Source: an uncultured Eubacteriales bacterium
GTDB lineage: Bacteria > Bacillota > Clostridia > Oscillospirales > Acutalibacteraceae
Direction: 5' to 3'
Length of the DNA stretch: 64,000 nucleotides
Assembly: GCA_934630515.1 (NCBI GenBank)
Contig: CAKTVV010000004.1
Coordinates: 62,001-126,000 of the forward strand
Shown piece by piece: positions 1 through 8,606 of the stretch. Each line of letters starts with the position of its first letter. Positions within the stretch are counted from its first letter, which is position 1. Under the pieces are notes generated by a model that was given only the letters and a program-made list of their open reading frames with translations, did no database searches and had not been told where the DNA came from. The translations under genes and the position numbers were made by a program.

Positions 1-522
1 GCGATCTCCAGCCGGATGCCCCGGGGGGTGGAGGATCTGGACACGCTGCTGGACGGGCTGTTTTCCGCCATGCGGCAGCGGCAGCCCGGCTATGAGCTGT
101 TTGTGCAGGGATACCTGTGCCAGTGGCTGGGGGTTGTGGTGCGGGATCACCTGTACGGCCCGCTGGAAAACACCGCCCGCCGCCGTATTAACCAGCAGTC
201 GGCGCTGCGCAATGCGCTGTCCTTCATCGAGGACAACTACGCCAACCGGGTGACGCTGGACGATCTCGCCCGGGCGGCAGGCATGAACCGAAAATACTTC
301 TGCACCCTGTTCCACGCCATGACCGGGCGTACCCCCATCGACTATCTCAACGTCTATCGGGTGGAGATGGCGCGGGGACGGCTGCTGTACAGCGAGGATT
401 CGGTAACGCAGGTGGCGCTGGCGTGCGGCTATAATGATGTGAGCTATTTCACCAAGATGTTCCACCGCTACACCGGCACCACCCCGCTGAATTATCGCCG
501 GGATACGCAAAAAGAGGCATAA
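1..522 (+). CDS. AraC-family transcriptional regulator, C-terminal part (5' end outside window)
   Basis: The reading frame is open from base 1 without a start codon that has a ribosome binding site, so the gene begins to the left of the window. The visible 173 residues end in a typical AraC DNA-binding domain of about 100 residues: a first helix-turn-helix around VTLDDLARAAGMNRKYF and a second around SVTQVALACGYNDVSYFTKMF, closing with the family signature GTTPLNYRR. Such proteins activate sugar or stress genes by binding direct repeats near promoters. The effector domain lies mostly outside the window, so the inducer cannot be inferred. It reads towards the deacetylase gene and is separated from it by a long inverted repeat. 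Confidence 0.9.
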   Translation, partial: AISSRMPRGVEDLDTLLDGLFSAMRQRQPGYELFVQGYLCQWLGVVVRDHLYGPLENTARRRINQQSALRNALSFIEDNYANRVTLDDLARAAGMNRKYFCTLFHAMTGRTPIDYLNVYRVEMARGRLLYSEDSVTQVALACGYNDVSYFTKMFHRYTGTTPLNYRRDTQKEA

Positions 523-530
523 TCCGTTTG

Positions 531-578
531 TCCCCCTCCATACCCTATGGTATCACATCATTTGGGTATGGAGGGGGA
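531..578 (+). promoter_or_regulatory. Perfect 15-bp inverted repeat masking the deacetylase ribosome binding site
   Basis: Arms at 531-545 and 564-578 are exact reverse complements (left arm TCCCCCTCCATACCC) around an 18-nt loop. The right arm contains the purine-rich GGAGGGGG that serves as ribosome binding site for the ATG at 584. No T-run follows the stem, so it is a poor intrinsic terminator; a role as translational switch or transcript stabiliser is inferred. Confidence 0.7.
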
Positions 579-583
579 TCTGT

Positions 584-1393
584 ATGTATTGGATCGTGCG
601 GCGCCGGCAGGCGGTGCTGGCGTTAGCGGCGGCGGTGGCGGTGCTGGGCGGCGCCATCGGCGTCAGCGCCTACGGACAGCAGCGGGCAGCATCCGCCGCT
701 GCCGCCGTGGGAAACTGGGGACTGGGCTTTCATGAGGCAGGACAGCCGCCCACCGGCAATGTCTCCCGAGAGGCGCTGAAGACCCACAACGCCTATTTTT
801 TAGGCGATACCGGGCAAAAGACTATCTACCTCACCTTTGACTGCGGCTATGAAAACGGCAACACCGCCCCCATTCTGGATGCGCTGCAAAAGCATCACGC
901 CCCGGCGGCGTTCTTCGTGGTGGGGCATTTTCTGGAGACCGCCCCGGAGCTGGTGCAGCGGATGGTGGCGGAGGGACACACCGTGGGCAACCACACCTGG
1001 CACCACCCGGATATGTCCGCCATCGCCGACCGGGCGTCCTTTGAACAGGAGCTGCAGGCGGTGGAGGAAAAATATCAGCAGCTCACCGGGCAGACCATGG
1101 CAAAATATTACCGGCCGCCCCAAGGAAAATACAGCGAAAAAAATCTGGAAATGGCGTGCGACATGGGCTACCGCACCTTTTTCTGGAGTCTCGCCTATGT
1201 GGACTGGTACGCCGACCGGCAGCCCACGGCACAGCAGGCATTTGATAAGCTGCTGCCCCGAATCCATCCCGGCGCCATCGTGCTGCTGCACAGCACCTCC
1301 GCCACCAACGCCGCCATTCTGGATGAGCTGTTGAGCAAATGGGAGGAAATGGGCTATGCATTCGGAAAAATTTCCGATCTGTGCACCGCATAA
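584..1393 (+). CDS. Polysaccharide deacetylase, PdaA-like (delta-lactam-biosynthetic de-N-acetylase type)
   Basis: A 269-residue NodB-fold protein. An N-terminal hydrophobic segment (about residues 8-30) is a signal peptide or membrane anchor. The catalytic motif is YLTFDCGYENGNT (Asp86), matching the PdaA subgroup, in which the second Asp of the usual TFDDG is replaced; the metal-site region reads GNHTWHHPD and the later RPPQGKYS and LLHS motifs fit the family. PdaA removes N-acetyl from muramic acid in spore cortex peptidoglycan so that muramic delta-lactam can form. Sporulation use is plausible here because gpr lies in the same window. The ATG at 584 has GGAGGGGG six bases upstream, inside a hairpin. 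The Cys87 after the catalytic Asp is unusual; Asn is common there. Confidence 0.85.
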   Translation: MYWIVRRRQAVLALAAAVAVLGGAIGVSAYGQQRAASAAAAVGNWGLGFHEAGQPPTGNVSREALKTHNAYFLGDTGQKTIYLTFDCGYENGNTAPILDALQKHHAPAAFFVVGHFLETAPELVQRMVAEGHTVGNHTWHHPDMSAIADRASFEQELQAVEEKYQQLTGQTMAKYYRPPQGKYSEKNLEMACDMGYRTFFWSLAYVDWYADRQPTAQQAFDKLLPRIHPGAIVLLHSTSATNAAILDELLSKWEEMGYAFGKISDLCTA

Positions 1394-1421
1394 TCGATGA
1401 AAGCGGCGGACATACTGACTG

Positions 1422-1446
1422 TGGCGGCGGAGCTCATCCGCCGCCA
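1422..1446. promoter_or_regulatory. Short perfect inverted repeat between deacetylase and DUF1540 gene
   Basis: Arms TGGCGGCGGA (1422-1431) and TCCGCCGCCA (1437-1446) surround a 5-nt loop. There is no T-tract after it, so it is not a convincing terminator. It sits in the leader of the DUF1540 gene. Confidence 0.4.
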
Positions 1447-1471
1447 ATCCGTCAGAAAGGAGACCGTTCAC

Positions 1472-1636
1472 ATGGATCATGCAAACAAGAGCATTCATTG
1501 CACCGTGACCTCCTGCTCCAATCACTGCTCCTGCGAGGATTATTGCAGTCTGGACAGCATTCAGGTCGGTACCCATGAGACTGACCCGAAGATGGATCAA
1601 TGCACCGACTGCCAGTCCTTCATGAAGAAGAACTGA
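1472..1636 (+). CDS. DUF1540 domain-containing small Cys-rich protein
   Basis: A 54-residue protein with the DUF1540 pattern: HCTVTSC...HC.CEDYC....I.V ending with DQCTDCQSFM, eight cysteines in all. DUF1540 proteins are small, probably metal-binding, and common in spore-forming Firmicutes; their function is unknown. An in-frame ATG exists at 1397, but AAAGGAG at 1456-1462 is correctly spaced for the ATG at 1472, and the DUF1540 homology begins just after it. A strong terminator follows. Confidence 0.8.
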   Translation: MDHANKSIHCTVTSCSNHCSCEDYCSLDSIQVGTHETDPKMDQCTDCQSFMKKN

Positions 1637-1657
1637 CGCCGGCGAGCCGACGAGAAT

Positions 1658-1700
1658 CAGCGCCCCGTTCCCGAGATATCGGAAACGGGGCGCTGGTTTT
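1658..1700 (+). terminator. Rho-independent terminator after DUF1540 gene
   Basis: Stem CAGCGCCCCGTT...AACGGGGCGCTG followed by GTTTTG. The loop region contains a second short dyad (CCGAGATATCGG). Confidence 0.8.
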
Positions 1701-1837
1701 GTACGAAAGACCCGTTTGCCTGCAATATCCGCAGGCGTCTGCGCCGCCGGCGGCACCCGATCCGACAGCGACACCGGGGGCGCAGCTTTCCGCAAAAGGG
1801 GACTGTCCGCCATGCCGGGTGCCCCCAAAACGGCGCA

Positions 1838-1878
1838 AAAGCGCCCCGTCCCTGCCAAAGCAGAAACGGGGCGCCGGT
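1838..1878 (-). terminator. Terminator of the first GH26-surface protein operon
   Basis: Read on the minus strand, a GGCGCCCCGTTTCTG...CAGGGACGGGGCGC stem ends in TTTTGCGC just downstream of the stop at 1890. Its core CGCCCCGT arm is the same as in the convergent terminator at 1658-1700. Confidence 0.75.
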
Positions 1879-1889
1879 CGAACCGGATC

Positions 1890-4100
1890 TTACGGCGTCG
1901 TCGGGGGCTGCTTTTTGCGGCGGCGGGCCGCCAGCACGATCCACAGGATTCCGCCGCCCACAGCGACAACCCCTACGGCGATCAGCACCCACGCCCACCA
2001 AGGCAGATAGGCCGTCACCGTTTGCCGCACCACACGCCGCCGCTTGGCGGGGGTGGGGGTATCGTTGCCGTCATCGTCGGAGGCATCCGGGTCTGCCGGG
2101 TCGAGGGTTCCGTCATCCGCCCCCGGCTCCTCGTCGATGCCGGTGTCGGGCTGGGGCTCCTCCCCGTCGGGCTGCTGGGCGGCGGACAGCACCGCCTCCA
2201 CGCCGTACAGCTCAAATTCCGCCACCGTCATGCGTCCCTGATCCTCGCCGGCGGTGACACTGTTGGCACCGGTGATCCGCAGCCGGAAATACCGTCCCGT
2301 CACCGAACGGCTCAGCCGCCGGGAGGTATAGGGGTCGGTGTTATCCGTCACGGCATCGGCATCCTGCCAATGCTCGCCGTCCATGCTGTATTGCAGCCGG
2401 AAATCCCGGGTGTTATACTGCTCCGCCTCGCCGGCATACCCTGCGTGACGCACCGCCCAGCGGTTGATCGTATAGGCCTTTCCCATATCCGCCATCAGCC
2501 AGCCGGTGCCGTCGGCGCCTACCTGTCCCGTCCAGCGGGAGTTTTCGCCGTCGTTGGCCTTCCACGCTTGATCGTCGTTGTCGCTGGCGTAGATCTCCGC
2601 CACATCCAGCAGAATGTTGCCCGGACGCACCACCTGCAGCGAGCGGATCTTGCCGAAGGCAGGCAGGTTACCGGCATAGGCGCTGCCGTCGATATAGCTA
2701 TAGCGACTGCCGGTGCCGTCGGCACCGGTATACATCACCAGCCCGCAGCCGGTGCCCACATGGAAGCTCTGCAGCTGCGCCGGATCAAAGCCCAGCGTTT
2801 TCAGCTGCGCCTCGGTATACAGCCCCTCCTCCAGCGCCAGAAAATTCTGGCTGGGGACGGTCTTGCCGGCGTTATCGCCGTAATTGGGGGTCGCATACAC
2901 CTGCGCCACCCCGGGAAACGGGATGGTGCCGTTCCGGTAATCCGGCAGATCCTCCCGGTTGATGGTGTAGGGGCTGGACAGAAACCATGAGCCGTCGTCA
3001 TTGCCCGCCATCTCCGAGCCGGAGCGGTTCTCCGTCAGCAGCGAATAGGTGGTGGGACCCCATGTGTTTACATAGGTGACCTCCGGCCAGTATTGCAGCA
3101 TGGTGGTGAGGGTCTTATACCAGCTGCTGCGCCCGTCCGCCGCCTGCTTTTGCCAATAGCCGGTGCGGCAGGACAGCTCCGTAAAGCCAAAGGGCTTCCC
3201 TGTCTTGCTCATCCAGTCATAGTCGGTAAACTGTAGCCGGGGAATCAGCGCCCCGTCAAAGCCGGAATCGGAATACATGGTGGCTCCCAGCACATCGAAA
3301 TAGGCGTTGCCCGCATACCGCTCCTCGGAATAGTAGCCGCCGGAGGGGCTGTAGTTCAGCAGAAAGCCCGTCAGCCCGGACTGCTTCATCCGGTCGGAAT
3401 ACTGCTGGGCGACCCGCTTGAACGCCTCCTTGCCCTCGTCGCTGACGCCGTTGAATTTATGATTGGTGAACTCCACAAAGGGACGGTACAGATACGCCTT
3501 TACACCGCTGTCCTCCAGCCGTCCCAGCACCCCCTCCAGCTTTTGCTGATAGGTCTCGGCAGCCAGATACATCGCCATGTCCCGCTCCGGGTTGGTGGCG
3601 TCCAGATGGACGATCATATCGTCCTCGGTGCCGTAGGCAGCCTTGGCATAGTCCTGCAGCCATCCCAGCAGCGCCCCGTCGAAATGCAGCAGGAGGATCT
3701 CGCCCCGGTCATAGCGCTCCTTCAGCACCGCCGACGCCTGCGTCTCGTTGGTGATCAGCACCGCATCGTGGTTGTCGGCTGTATAGCCCGGATTCACCGT
3801 CTCCTCATAGCGGCAGGAATACAGCCCCAGCTCCACGCCGAACTGCTCCTTCACCTGATCGTGGAGATCGGTGTTGGTATACATCTCAAAGGCACCGCTG
3901 ACAAAGGTGTTGGTGTCCTTGAGCATGGAGAGATACGCCAGCAGGTTTTTCGCCTCCTGACTGGCGTTGGGGTTAACGGGTGCCAGCAGCTCCCGGGCGA
4001 CATATGTCTCCGTCTCCGCCGCCTGCACCGGCGGCAGCGTCCCCAGCAGGGTGAACAGCGCCAGCAGCAGCGCCGTCAGCGTCATACCCAACCGTTTCAT
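1890..4100 (-). CDS. Secreted GH26-like glycoside hydrolase with F5/8C (discoidin) domain and C-terminal membrane anchor
   Basis: A 736-residue surface enzyme. Residues 1-28 form a signal peptide ending near VQAAE. Residues 40-375 resemble GH26 (beta-mannanase type): the acid/base region is YLYRPFVEFTN (Glu210) and the nucleophile region GKPFGFTELSCR (Glu308). Residues 510-645 are a discoidin/CBM32-like sugar-binding domain (YASDNDDQAWKANDG...RWTG...FRLQYSMDGEHW). An acidic Pro/Asp linker, a KRRRVVR patch, one transmembrane segment (about 701-723) and a basic tail follow, so it is membrane-anchored rather than sorted by LPXTG. The ATG at 4100 overlaps the upstream stop as ATGA, with AAAGGGGG eight bases before, indicating translational coupling. 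It is a paralogue of the protein at 17540-19732. Mannan or a mannose-containing glycan is the likely but unproven substrate. Confidence 0.8.
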   Translation of the reverse strand: MKRLGMTLTALLLALFTLLGTLPPVQAAETETYVARELLAPVNPNASQEAKNLLAYLSMLKDTNTFVSGAFEMYTNTDLHDQVKEQFGVELGLYSCRYEETVNPGYTADNHDAVLITNETQASAVLKERYDRGEILLLHFDGALLGWLQDYAKAAYGTEDDMIVHLDATNPERDMAMYLAAETYQQKLEGVLGRLEDSGVKAYLYRPFVEFTNHKFNGVSDEGKEAFKRVAQQYSDRMKQSGLTGFLLNYSPSGGYYSEERYAGNAYFDVLGATMYSDSGFDGALIPRLQFTDYDWMSKTGKPFGFTELSCRTGYWQKQAADGRSSWYKTLTTMLQYWPEVTYVNTWGPTTYSLLTENRSGSEMAGNDDGSWFLSSPYTINREDLPDYRNGTIPFPGVAQVYATPNYGDNAGKTVPSQNFLALEEGLYTEAQLKTLGFDPAQLQSFHVGTGCGLVMYTGADGTGSRYSYIDGSAYAGNLPAFGKIRSLQVVRPGNILLDVAEIYASDNDDQAWKANDGENSRWTGQVGADGTGWLMADMGKAYTINRWAVRHAGYAGEAEQYNTRDFRLQYSMDGEHWQDADAVTDNTDPYTSRRLSRSVTGRYFRLRITGANSVTAGEDQGRMTVAEFELYGVEAVLSAAQQPDGEEPQPDTGIDEEPGADDGTLDPADPDASDDDGNDTPTPAKRRRVVRQTVTAYLPWWAWVLIAVGVVAVGGGILWIVLAARRRKKQPPTTP

Positions 4101-7100
4101 GCCCGGCACCCCCTTTCTCTGCGATAGCGCCGCCATAGCCAATAGCCTCCGCCCGCCAGCGGCACCAGCAGCACCGGCAGCCACCACAGCCGGCGCACCT
4201 GCGCCGCACCGGCGACCTGCCCCGGCGTATACACGTCCGTGCCGGCAACGCCGCTGCGGATCACGCCGTCGGCGGCGAAGCCCAGCTTCACCAGCTGCAC
4301 GGGATATCCGGTGAGGTTCTTACCGATGATCTGTCCGTTCACGGTGCGGGAATTGCGCACCCGCACCACCTGACCGTCCACGATCTCTCCCAGACCCAGC
4401 TCGCCGTCGGTGCCGTTGGGCACCGTCACCCGCAGCGTCCGCCCGCCCAGAGCTGCGGCGGACAACGCCTGCCCGGCGGTATCCAGCAGGGTGCAGGTGT
4501 ACACATCCGACCGCACCTCCAGCCAGCCGCCGCAAACAAGGGCGCTCGCCTGTCCCCAGGGAGCGGTGGTGACCCGCAGACTGCCGATCCCGGCGAAGAA
4601 GTCGATATCGTCATAGTTGATCTGCTCCACCGTCAGCGTAATGCCGGTGGCCGCATCCGTAAAGGTATTCTGCGGCGGGATCTCCACCTTATCGGCGGGC
4701 AGGTTGCCCGCCACCTCCAGCTCGTCGATCCGGGCAATGCTGTAGCCCCGCTTATCCGAAGCGGTGGGACGGGTCACCACAAAGGCAACATACCGTCCCT
4801 CCCGGGGCTCCTCCAGCTCGCAGCGGATGACCCGCTCCCGCACATCGGTGGCGGGATCCAGCTTGGGCTTGCCCGTCTCCGGATCCACCTCGGACAGGGT
4901 CTTTTCGCCGCCGGTGGTATACACCCGGTTGGCGGGATCAAACAGAGTCTTCAGCGTCTGTCCCACATAGAAATCAGCGCCGCCCACGAAATAATCGCCC
5001 ACCTCATGGGTGCTGGTGAGGGTGATGCTCTCCACCGTGGCGGTGCCGCCCAGATGATAGATCAGCACCGACCAGGGGGTGTCGGAATGGATATACTGCC
5101 GCTCCGCCACCGTCACATACCGGTCACCGGTCTTGACCGTCCAGGCGCTGCGGCTGTTCAGATCGCCATCGGTGAGCCGCAGGGAGGATTCGTCCCAGCT
5201 GAGGTTATCCAGCCGGCTCTCCGGAACATTGTAGATATCCGGCAGCTGCGGCTCGCAGAGATATTCCTCCGCCGGCGTTTTGTTGAGAATGAGGTTCGTG
5301 ACCTCGCCCATATGGGAACGATAGGTACCGTAGACCCCCAGCTCGCCCAGCCGCACCACGTTGCCGATGGCGGGGATACGGAAGCCCACATACCGGCACA
5401 CCGTCTCCTGCCGCAGCGTCACCACCGCCGCCAGACTGCCGCCCAGCTCCACGGTGGCAGCGGGCGCACCGGCAAACAGCGCTTTCAGCGTGTCGGCGGT
5501 GTAGATCTCCACCCGCTTGATCCAATAGGCGCTGTCGTCCCACGCATCGGCAGCGATCAGCAGCTGCTGCAGCTCCACCTTGCCCCGCAGATCGATGGCG
5601 ATGCCGCCGTCCACATAGGTGCGCCAACTGAATTTATTATCCGCCGCCGGATCCTGTCGGTCACCCACCGGCTGGGTGATGCCCAGCACCACCCCGTCGG
5701 TGGCGTAAGCAAAGTCGGTCTGCAGGGACATCTCCCCGTTGCCCGCCGCCAGCGCAGCGCCGCCCTCGGTGGTGACGGTACGCCCCCGCAGCAGGTTTTC
5801 CCCGGTGGGGAGCTTGCCGCTGTCGCTCTCGTCCTGCAGCAGCGCTACTTTATAGGGAGCGTCGTCGAAATACACCCCCAGCTCGCTCAGACGGGCGGTC
5901 TTATACCGATAGTTGCCGCTGCCATCGCCGGCGCCGGTCTCACTGAATATCGCCTCATTGGGCAGCTCAAAGTGGAAGCCCACATACCGCCCGGTCTTGG
6001 CTTCGTCCAGCGTGAACAGCATCGCCGCCGGGGTGGCGGTATGCCCGCCGGTGCTGTCGAAGGACAGCACCCGATAGTCGGTGTTGACCGCCTGACTGCG
6101 GGTAGCGCCCACATAGACCTCACCCTTATACACATACCGTCCGCCGACGGGGGCTGCCCCCACCATGCCCAGCAGACTGTTGGCGATCAGCACGGTATCC
6201 AGCGGCTTTTCCTCGCCCATATCGAATACCAGCCACACATGATTGCCCCAGCCGTTGGAGCTGTCGTTCCAAGCATTGTTGACCGTAGCCACCGCCGCCA
6301 TGCCCGCTGTCACCGTGTCGGCGGTGGCATAGGCGTTGACGCCCTGCACCAGCCCGTCGGTCAGGGCGGCGGCGTTGCCGCCGTAGAGGACGGTGCTTTC
6401 ACTGAGCTTTTTGCTTTTATCGCCGGTGGTGGGGATGATCCCCGCCAGCAGGTTGGTCTTTTCCGGCAGGGTGGCTGCTTCCAGCACCGGCACCATGGTA
6501 CCGCCGGTGACCTGCATCGTCCCCTCCGGCGCAGCCGGGGCGTCGGTCTCCTCCCCGTACACGCCCAGCTCGCTGATGCGGGCCTGCTGCCACCATTTGC
6601 CGTAGCGCTTACCGTTGACCGGCACCGTCTGCCAGCTGGATTGCGGATCGTCCTTCGGAATGTAGAAGGAGAAGCCCACATACCGCCCGGTCACCGGCTG
6701 CGCCAGCGTCAGCCGCATGGCTGCCAGCGCCGTTTCGCTATAGTCCATGACGAAGCTCTCCGCCGTATACAGCTTGGCGAGGTCGTCGGTAATATAAATG
6801 CGGCCCCACCGCAGCAGATAATCGTCGGTGGTGTCCTTGGCGCCGCCCACCAGCAGGGAAGCGATGGCGGTGGGGCGGTTCAGGGTATAGGTCAGCTGCA
6901 CCCATGTATCCTCCGCCTGTCCCCGTGCCTGCGCCGCCACGATATCGGCGGCGGTGCCCGCTCCGTACACGCCGGGCACGCTGCCGTCGGTCAGCTTGCT
7001 CCAATCGTCCCGCCCGGCGGTCGCCGGCACCGGCTCGCCGGAAATGCCCAGCGTCGGCGTCAGCCCCACCAGCCGGTTCGGCTCCTCCGGCAGCCGGGTC

Positions 7101-8587
7101 ACCTCGGTCACCACGCCGCCCGCCACGGGATACTGCACCGCCGTGGCGGAGCCGTACACCGCCAGCTCGCTCAGGCGAGCGGTCTTATACCGATAGTTGC
7201 CGCTGCCGTCGTTGGCGCCGGTCTCGCTGAATACTGCCTCATTGGGCAGCTCAAAGTGGAACGCAATGAACCGGCCGACAGCGGCTGTATCCAGCGTCAG
7301 CCGGAAAACAGCGGGCGCCTGCTCGTGACCGCCGGTGCGGTCAAAGGTCAGCACCTGCGCCGCCTCGCTCACCGCATCCGCCCGGGTGTCGGCTACATAG
7401 ATCTCGCCCTTATACACATAGCGGCTGCCGGTGGCGGCATACGCCAGCTCGCCCACCAGACTGTTGGCGATCACCACGGTATCCACCGTCTGGCTCTTGC
7501 CCATATCGTAGACCAGCCACACATGGTTGCCCCAGCCGTTATAGCTGCCGCTCCAGGCGTTGCTGCCGGTGCCCACCGCCGCCATACCGTCCGCCACCGT
7601 TTCGGCGGTGGCGACGGTATGCAGCCCCTGGATCTCGCCATCGGTCAGTGCCGCTGCTCTGCCGGCGTACAGGGAGGTCGTAGCGCCGTCCAGCGTGTTG
7701 TTGGTGTGACCGATGTTGGGGATCTTGCCGGCGATGAGGCTCTCCCCAGAGGGCAGCCCATCCGCCGCCGTCACCGCTGTCAGCGTACCGCCGGTAACGG
7801 CGATCTGCTCCGGCTCGGCCGGCTGGCTGCCGCCCTCTGCATAGTAGGCGCCCAGCTCGCTCAGGCGGGCGGTCTTATACCGATAGTTCCCGCTGCCGTC
7901 GTTGGCGCCGGTCTCGCTGAACGCTGCCTCGTTGGGCAGCTCAAAGTGAAACGCCACATACCGTCCGGTGGCAGCAGCGCTCAGAGAGAGCTTCAGCACC
8001 GCCGGAGCGTCCTCGTGCCCGTCGGGGCGGTCAAAGGTCAGCACCCGATTGGCTGCGTTCACCGCATTCTGGCGGGTATCCGCCACATAGATCTCGCCCC
8101 GGTATACGTAGCGGCTGCCGGTGGCGGCATCCGCCAGCGCCCCGGTCAGGCTGTTGGCGATCAGCAGGGTGTTGACGGTCTGCTCCTTGCCCAGATCGTA
8201 CACCAACCACACATGGTTGCCCCAGCCGTTATAACTGCCGACCCAGGCATTGCTGCCGGTGCCCACCGCCGCCATACCCTCCGCCACCGTTTCGGCGGTG
8301 GCGACGGTATGCAGCCCCTGCACCTTGCCGTCGGTCAGCGCCGCAGCCTGACCGGCGTAGAGGGTGGTTTTGGTCCCATCCAGCTTGTTGCCGGTGTCCC
8401 CGATGAAGGGAATCCTCCCCGCCAGCAGGTTATCCTCTGCGGGCAGCTCATCCAAGGAGGTCACAGCGGTGAGCGTGCCCCCGGTGACGGAAGCGGACGC
8501 CGCCAGCACCGCCGGCAGCATCGCCGCCCCCAGCATAGACAGCAGCAGCGCCGCCGTCAGGCACAGGCTTACCCAGCGTTTGGTCAT
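4097..8587 (-). CDS. Giant cell-surface protein with six discoidin-like repeats and C-terminal membrane anchor
   Basis: A 1496-residue protein with a signal peptide (1-29). Four related units of about 200-230 residues start near residues 34, 265, 488 and 693; three keep the strings LYDLGKEQTV-type, FHFELPNEA and FSETGANDGSGNYRYKTARL almost unchanged, while the third is diverged. Two more distant units occupy about 926-1105 and 1115-1320. A separate module (about 1325-1455, TDAATGI...DDIDFFAG...RVRNSR) precedes a transmembrane segment and basic tail. The units look like galactose-binding/discoidin folds, so glycan binding at the cell surface is inferred; no catalytic motif was seen. It is translationally coupled to the GH26-like gene downstream. 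A similar pair exists at 17540-23107. Confidence 0.75.
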   Translation of the reverse strand: MTKRWVSLCLTAALLLSMLGAAMLPAVLAASASVTGGTLTAVTSLDELPAEDNLLAGRIPFIGDTGNKLDGTKTTLYAGQAAALTDGKVQGLHTVATAETVAEGMAAVGTGSNAWVGSYNGWGNHVWLVYDLGKEQTVNTLLIANSLTGALADAATGSRYVYRGEIYVADTRQNAVNAANRVLTFDRPDGHEDAPAVLKLSLSAAATGRYVAFHFELPNEAAFSETGANDGSGNYRYKTARLSELGAYYAEGGSQPAEPEQIAVTGGTLTAVTAADGLPSGESLIAGKIPNIGHTNNTLDGATTSLYAGRAAALTDGEIQGLHTVATAETVADGMAAVGTGSNAWSGSYNGWGNHVWLVYDMGKSQTVDTVVIANSLVGELAYAATGSRYVYKGEIYVADTRADAVSEAAQVLTFDRTGGHEQAPAVFRLTLDTAAVGRFIAFHFELPNEAVFSETGANDGSGNYRYKTARLSELAVYGSATAVQYPVAGGVVTEVTRLPEEPNRLVGLTPTLGISGEPVPATAGRDDWSKLTDGSVPGVYGAGTAADIVAAQARGQAEDTWVQLTYTLNRPTAIASLLVGGAKDTTDDYLLRWGRIYITDDLAKLYTAESFVMDYSETALAAMRLTLAQPVTGRYVGFSFYIPKDDPQSSWQTVPVNGKRYGKWWQQARISELGVYGEETDAPAAPEGTMQVTGGTMVPVLEAATLPEKTNLLAGIIPTTGDKSKKLSESTVLYGGNAAALTDGLVQGVNAYATADTVTAGMAAVATVNNAWNDSSNGWGNHVWLVFDMGEEKPLDTVLIANSLLGMVGAAPVGGRYVYKGEVYVGATRSQAVNTDYRVLSFDSTGGHTATPAAMLFTLDEAKTGRYVGFHFELPNEAIFSETGAGDGSGNYRYKTARLSELGVYFDDAPYKVALLQDESDSGKLPTGENLLRGRTVTTEGGAALAAGNGEMSLQTDFAYATDGVVLGITQPVGDRQDPAADNKFSWRTYVDGGIAIDLRGKVELQQLLIAADAWDDSAYWIKRVEIYTADTLKALFAGAPAATVELGGSLAAVVTLRQETVCRYVGFRIPAIGNVVRLGELGVYGTYRSHMGEVTNLILNKTPAEEYLCEPQLPDIYNVPESRLDNLSWDESSLRLTDGDLNSRSAWTVKTGDRYVTVAERQYIHSDTPWSVLIYHLGGTATVESITLTSTHEVGDYFVGGADFYVGQTLKTLFDPANRVYTTGGEKTLSEVDPETGKPKLDPATDVRERVIRCELEEPREGRYVAFVVTRPTASDKRGYSIARIDELEVAGNLPADKVEIPPQNTFTDAATGITLTVEQINYDDIDFFAGIGSLRVTTAPWGQASALVCGGWLEVRSDVYTCTLLDTAGQALSAAALGGRTLRVTVPNGTDGELGLGEIVDGQVVRVRNSRTVNGQIIGKNLTGYPVQLVKLGFAADGVIRSGVAGTDVYTPGQVAGAAQVRRLWWLPVLLVPLAGGGYWLWRRYRRERGCRA

Positions 8588-8606
8588 GGTTCGTTCCTCC
8601 TTACGG

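Noticed and set aside
1472..1636. SCIFF-type (six-Cys) ribosomally made peptide precursor
   Set aside because: The cysteine spacing and the HCTVTSC and DQCTDCQSF segments fit DUF1540 better, and no radical SAM maturase lies nearby.
1890..4100. Sortase (LPXTG) anchoring of the surface enzymes
   Set aside because: No LPXTG-like motif precedes the hydrophobic tails of any of the four anchored proteins; they appear to stay in the membrane.
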